A stretch of 64,000 nucleotides of DNA from Sipunculus nudus (Eukaryota; Annelida; Sipuncula; Golfingiida; Sipunculidae), in assembly GCA_026874595.1 (NCBI GenBank), contig CM049311.1:78004453-78068452 (forward strand), in the 5' to 3' direction. Shown one piece after another: positions 59,276-64,000 of this stretch; position 1 is the stretch's first letter, and every line of letters starts with the position of its first letter. Under the pieces are notes generated by a model. That model was not told the origin of the DNA, made no database searches, and was given only the letters and a program-made list of their open reading frames with translations. The translations under genes were made by a program, and so were the position numbers.

Positions 59276-60310
59276 ATGATAAACCATATGTTTATTTCCT
59301 TTTCAGATGCAGAGCATTCAAGTAACAGGTTTAGTCCAACCAATGAATTAACAGCACCTTGCCTCCAGGATACTATCATTTACACTGCACATGCACAAAA
59401 TATGGAGGTAAGCACAGATCAAATAACTAACACTTGCACAGATACTAATGACAATACAGAAAATGTGAATTTCATATCCCGGAATGCAGGAGGTCTGAAA
59501 TCAAAGCTTTTCACAACAGCTTTTAAACAGTTGTTAACAGATTGTCATGTTTTGTGGATTGTGGAAAATTTGGCTGATAACTCTGATGACTTTGTAACCT
59601 TTTTTACTGACTTTTATTGCTTTGGAACTGCAAGGAAAAACATGAAACGGGGAGGTGTATTGTTGTGTATAAGAAACATTTTAATTTATTTTAATTTTAA
59701 AGAATTTTAATTAAAATTTAAAATTATTGAGGTTCACGGGTTCATTAATATGATTGCTTTGATATTAGATGGAGAGGCTTTAAACTCAGATAAAAATATA
59801 ATGATAATATGTGCATATGTTGCTCCAGAAAATTCACCCTTGTACAACAGTATGGAAGAAATTGATGGTATGCTTAGATTAGAAAATATATTATTTCAAA
59901 TGGTATCAAAATATGGGGAATTAAATTTTATCCTTATGGGAGATTTTAATGCAAGAATAGGCAATATGCATGATTTTATTGACAATGATGAAGTAGAGTT
60001 TGTTGGTGGTTGTGATGGCTATTCTATAGATGACTTTAGAAAATCAATAGATAGCAAAGTAAATAAATTTGGGTATTCTCTACGACAACTCTGCTGCACT
60101 TTTAATGTACATATTGTCAATGGCAGGCTTTCACCAGACTGAACAGAGGAATGTGAATGTGTCACACACTCAGGGCAGAGTGTTGTGGACTACATAATTA
60201 TCAGTTCTGATCTTTTTCATACAGTAGCATCTTTTTCAGTGTTAACAACATATCTGTCTGACCATTTTCCAATTAGAAGTACTCTTCATTCTTCTGTAAA
60301 ATCTGCTTAA
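59276..60310 (+). pseudogene. LINE ORF2 fragment: AP-endonuclease domain, broken
   Basis: The N-terminal part (59276-59710) carries NFISRNAGGLKSK and a GGVLLCIRN strand. The frame shifts near 59710 and resumes at about 59750 with IICAYVAPENSPLY and the catalytic LMGDFNARIG. A stop at 60140-60142 follows GRLSPD. The same frame then continues with SVVDYIIISSDLF and SDHFPIRSTL, the last two motifs of the exonuclease-endonuclease-phosphatase fold. So all the landmark motifs of the target-nicking endonuclease are present but split by at least one frameshift and one stop. Not translatable as one protein. Confidence 0.8.
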
Positions 60311-60610
60311 AAGAAAACCTCCATGAAGTCATTACAATGGAGAAAATACATTTTTGAAATCTAAGGAACCTGTAGAGTTGGCTAATTTACTTGATCAGTA
60401 ATATTGTAAAAAAATTTTCAAGAGTTTAACACATTTATTGATTATGATATTGAAAAAGCCCTTCATTGTATATATAAAGTGATACACACTGTCTCTGTAG
60501 AACATAAAAATTATTACTATTCTGCAAGTCAGCCTGATTGGTGGGACCAGGAATGCAGCTGTGCTAAATCAGTAGAAAACAAGGAATTATATAAATACAG
60601 AAAAAAATAG
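60311..60610 (+). pseudogene. LINE ORF2 linker remnant
   Basis: Near 60527 the frame reads SQPDWWDQECSCAKSVENKE, matching the W-W-x-x-E-C linker seen after the endonuclease in many LINEs. It ends at a stop around 60610, next to the deletion junction where the reverse transcriptase should begin. Confidence 0.6.
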
Positions 60611-60615
60611 AAAAA

Positions 60616-61480
60616 TTGTATTTTAAAGGTAAACAAATAAATCTTGTTTCTCAGTATAAATATTTTGGCATAACCTTTACTTCTAAACTGTCATGGCATA
60701 GGACACAACAACAACAAGCTCTGCAGGCAGCAAAGGCATTTCAAGTAATCAAGAACTTTAATCAACATAATAATTTACCAGTGAAGCAAGTTTTTAAGCT
60801 ATTTGATAGTATGGTAGCACCAATATTAATGTATTGGAGTCATCTATGGGGACAGAGTAAATCAGAAATAATAGAGTGGGTTCATTATAAAATATATATT
60901 TGCAAATATATATTAAGTGTTGGAAGCACTACTCCAAATGCAGCTGTCCTAGGAGATTGTGGACTCTTTCCTTAATTTGTGATATATTCAGTTCAGTGCA
61001 TTAAATACTGGATAAGGTTGCCGCATATAGAAGAGGCAAGATATCCAAGACGTTTATATAATATTTTTAGGCAACTTGATGAAAATGGTAAAACGGATGG
61101 CTCAGGGGAACGGTGATTGTAACTGGTTTATAAGATGTTTTAATGAAAGATTGTTAGATATGGCACAACAGAACTAGAGTAAAGTCAAGTAATAAGTTAC
61201 AGTATTATGGTCTTTTCAAATCAATGTTGAATGTTGAAAAAGATATCAGTTGTGTACCTAATAAATACTAAAAAACCCTATTAGCTAAATTTAGATGTTC
61301 AGATCATAAGTTACAATTAGGACGACTGAATGGCTTGGATAGAGAAGAAAGAGTCTGTAAATAGTGTATAAGGTATGGTTATAACATTATAGAAGATGAG
61401 AGTCACTTCCTGTTGGAATGTCCTTTATATAAGGAATTACGGTTTAAATATATTCAACAGAATATAATTTTAAAATGATA
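60616..61480 (+). pseudogene. LINE ORF2 C-terminal segment with zinc knuckle
   Basis: The first frame (60616-60975) reads VSQYKYFGITFTSKLSW, then FKLFDSMVAPILMYWSHLWG and VGSTTPNAAVLGDCGLFP, the conserved post-RT thumb region of LINE ORF2. After further stops, around 61320 it reads GRLNGLDREERVCK, stop, CIRYGYNIIEDESHFLLECP. This is a CCHC-like cysteine/histidine motif close to the normal C-terminus. The palm with the YxDD catalytic motif is absent. Confidence 0.75.
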
Positions 61481-62001
61481 ATGAAATCAGGAAATACAAG
61501 TGAAATACCAAACTAGCTGCTTATGTATATCATGCTTTCATCTAAAGGAAATCAACAATAGGAGACTGACCAATTTGCACTTTGTGAATCATGTATCTTT
61601 TAATATTTGTAACACTACTTTAAATTAATATTTCAGCCGCCGGAATACCATATGTGAGTATATTGTATGAATTTCTAGGCATATAAGTATCTGTATTATT
61701 TTCGAATTATTGAGTTTTTTTTGTTTTGCTTGTTTGTATTCTGTTTTTTTAATTTTTATTTATTTTATTTAATTTATTTATTAAATATTTTTTCACTTTT
61801 TTCTCTCCTTTTTCATTATTTTTTCACTTTTTTCTCTCCTTTTTCGTTACGTTATTACTAATCATAGTTTTTTTAAACTGCTCCGTTCATATTGGTAACG
61901 CAGTTGTTGTTTCAAATTGAATGGTAAATATGTAGCAAATGTATGTTGGAACTATGGGCCTGGGGCCTATTTTTCCTGAATAAACTGTTTTCTGTTTTCT
62001 T

Positions 62002-63039
62002 GCTGAAGAGGTCAGGGCTAGAATTTAATATATAGGCGAATTAGGTATATATATCGTGCACCTGACAGGAATTTTAGGCTTTAATAATATCATACTGGCC
62101 CTTATTGGAGGCTCGATTCTTCAGACTCATGAAATGTAATTGACAGATGTTGACGGCAATAAGCAGCATGCCATTTTTTTGGGGGAAAGAGGGGATCTTA
62201 ATATGAAGGACGCCGCCATAGTGACATTCGTTCGTGACCGGATATTTAATAATCCAGATTTCAAACTATTTTAGCCACATTTCCTTCATTAACCTTTATT
62301 TACATGACTGAGTCGTCTAATGAAACTGCCACTCGTTAAACGTGATACGAATATTGGCCGGCAAATACCATCAACCGTCGGCTATTTGACACCTTAATAA
62401 ATACAAATAGATAAATTATTCAAAGAAACAACGAGCAAAGACCAAATTTTACACATGGTTTTACTTTAAACTTTGTGTTTTTGTTGTAAGGACGGTTGTA
62501 TAGCATGCGCTGTAATATGTAAATAGAAGGTGTTTCCTTGAAATGTAACAACCTTTGCTTTAAAAGTTAGACAGTTTAGAGAAGTAGTCCCGGTGGATCC
62601 ACAGTGCCTAAGTGGAAGGGATTCCTTTATAGTAGAATGCGGAAGGTTAGGATGAATGGTTAAAGCAGACTGCCACTTACTGTATTTGACAACTGATTCT
62701 GACACTATATTGGAGGGCTTGGAAAATGACCTCTGAACACTCCTTTAAAGATTTGTGTAGATCTGAATAAACTGACAGATCCGTTAGGTCTGTATTCATT
62801 TGGCGGAGGTGTGGGCTTTACCGAGTGCCATTCGTGTTATTTATGGGTTGTTATATCTAAAGACACAGAGGTTAAATAGGTTCTGATTACTCGAAAGTCC
62901 CAGACTCCACAAACCGTTCCAGACATTGCCAATCACTGATGACCATGCAGGACTTGATTATAAAGTAGGCCCCAGGCGCACAGAGGTTCACAAGGTCCGC
63001 ATTTCTTCAATAAACACTTTTTTTGTTAGATATTCCTAA
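62002..63039. other. Unannotated DNA between LINE and DIRS-like element
   Basis: No gene or repeat recognised. Confidence 0.35.
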
Positions 63040-63059
63040 CCCCCCCCCCCCCCCCCCCC
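63040..63059. repeat. 20-C homopolymer run
   Basis: Longest C/G homopolymer in the window. Confidence 0.95.
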
Positions 63060-63090
63060 ATTCCCTCCCTGTGAATGGTGGTTTTGTTAG

Positions 63091-63350
63091 TAAACTGTTG
63101 TGAGCTTTTCTGTATAAATAAGAATTTTCTCTGTTAAAGTTTATACGCCAGAGTAAGCCAACCGAAAACTTTCCCTTATTGGGCTTATTATCGCCCATCC
63201 CGCCTCGTTCCCATGTATCTAGGTCACACTTCCGTTTCCTGTAATCACATTTTTCGAAGGCGGAAGGAAGTGGACTAGGAGGGAGCGTTGTTTATAATAC
63301 AGAAAAGCTCACAACAGTTTACGTAAACATAATTGTGAGCTGTTTCTGTA
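63091..63350. repeat. Inverted and direct repeats beyond the recombinase gene
   Basis: A 25-bp block at 63091-63115 (TAAACTGTTGTGAGC then TTTTCTGTAT) recurs exactly inverted at 63297-63321. The latter is half of a 53-bp near-perfect palindrome (63298-63350) centred on GTTTACGTAAAC. The palindrome's right half is in turn a direct copy of 63091-63128, continuing TGTATAAAT.AGAAT. These lie downstream of the tyrosine-recombinase stop, where DIRS-like elements keep terminal and complementary repeats. Confidence 0.7.
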
Positions 63351-63551
63351 TAAATGAGAATATAACAGATAAACCTTGGGGAGGGGACACCTACCTGGAA
63401 CGACGGAATGATGAGAACATCAGTGCTTGGATGGAGCAGAAGAAGACGTCGCTGCCGGAACAGACGTAGAAGGCGATGACGGCCTGGAAAACTGTAGGAC
63501 CTCACCCGCCGCAATCACAGGGCCCAAGGAATAAAGGCCCGAAGCTTGTAA

Positions 63552-64000
63552 CTAAGCATCCTTGAGATAAAAGCGGGTGAAGGTAGAAGGTGACTTCCAA
63601 TAGCCTTTCTTGACCAGTGGATTTTGGGAAATCCCCGAGAAATGGCCCAACGATGTAGAAACAGCTCGAATGTCATGAGCCTTGATGTGAAGCTGCTCTA
63701 AGGTCGATGGAGAAGCCGACTCATAGGCGGCGACAATATTAGCTTTTAGCCACGCACTAATGGTGATAGGGCTAATTTCTTTGTTTGAAGTGGTGACTTT
63801 CTTTGAAATTAACTTCTTGCGCCCCCCCCCCCCCGTAAAGAATGAGTAGCTTTAAGATAGTAACGTAAAGCACGAACCGGGCAATTTGTAGCTCCGTAAC
63901 GGTACGGACCGTTAGGGAGGGCCGGAACGTGCCAAGCTGACGGAGGATCATCGAAATTTTGGTTATTTCTATAAAAATCCGGAGGAAAATGTAGGGTGGC
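63552..64000 (-). pseudogene. DIRS-like tyrosine recombinase, C-terminal part, frameshifted
   Basis: The minus strand enters from the window's right edge. It reads PPSAWHVPALPNG, CPVRALRYYLKATHSLR, then (after a G run) KEISPITISAWLKANIVAAY, KAHDIRAVSTSLG and GYWKSPSTFTRFYLKDA before a TAG at 63552-63554. HxxR (HDIR), the aromatic position (YW) and the nucleophile Tyr in RFYLKD are the box II catalytic set of DIRS/Ngaro-type YR retrotransposons, which integrate without a DDE integrase. The 13-G run (63822-63834) puts the two halves out of frame by one base. The N-terminus, RT and gag lie beyond the window. Confidence 0.8.

Larger units (their letters stand above)
58780..62001 (+). mobile_element. 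Decayed LINE (non-LTR retrotransposon) with internal deletion
   Basis: It contains, in order, an ORF1-like remnant, an apurinic-endonuclease domain, a linker, and a C-terminal segment with a zinc knuckle. A 3' UTR ends GGGCCTGGGGCCTATTTTTC, CTGAATAAA, and a short (TTTTCTG)n tail at about 61985-62001. The reverse-transcriptase core between the linker and the C-terminal segment is gone. The 5' end is truncated, since ORF1 begins mid-protein. No target-site duplication was defined. It lies just outside the third inverted complex. Confidence 0.8.

Overview
This window looks like a gene-poor, repeat-dense stretch of an animal nuclear genome, most likely a marine invertebrate and plausibly a bivalve mollusc. 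It is AT-rich. It has long (AT)n microsatellites, many poly-G/poly-C runs, tRNA-derived SINEs, and several kinds of decayed transposon. No bacterial, organellar or viral gene organisation is visible. The species call is inference from repeat style, not from a marker gene. I found no complete host protein-coding gene. The only host-exon candidate is a short first-exon-like stretch near 9.56 kb.

Layout. 0-10 kb: two small terminal-inverted-repeat elements (1.27 and 7.2 kb), a hAT-like MITE (3.39 kb), a ~335-bp tandem array (5.0-6.4 kb), a tRNA-like sequence, and the candidate exon. 10-28 kb: mostly unique AT-rich DNA with one copy of a SINE, a hairpin-containing dispersed repeat (14.5 and 27.3 kb), a diverged dispersed repeat (18.3 and 22.0 kb), CpG-richer islands (16.3 and 24.7 kb) and a second MITE family (24.4 kb, again at 56.5 kb). 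28.5-33.6 kb: a 5.1-kb inverted repeat. Its right arm alone carries a miniature LTR retrotransposon (TRIM) with a recognisable primer-binding site and polypurine tract, plus a 1.1-kb insertion. 33.8-35.4 kb: a ~33-bp minisatellite with higher-order structure.

36-50 kb: microsatellites, CpG-rich repeats, a 15-bp tandem array, and a second inverted-duplication complex (42.5-46.9 kb) that includes two SINE copies in opposite orientation. Three related LTRs lie at 40.7, 49.1 and 55.3 kb. 53.5-58.6 kb: a third inverted complex built of seven copies of a ~100-bp core. 58.8-62.0 kb: a decayed LINE with an ORF1 remnant, an AP-endonuclease domain and a C-terminal zinc knuckle, but no reverse-transcriptase core. 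63.0-64.0 kb: the end of a tyrosine-recombinase (DIRS-like) retroelement on the minus strand, running off the window, with inverted repeats beyond its stop codon.

The transposon genes do not form a host pathway. The main biology here is the nesting history: three independent large inverted duplications, and insertions that can be ordered because the opposite arm preserves the empty site. Everything was done by eye. Percent identities are rough, and family names were not checked against a repeat library.
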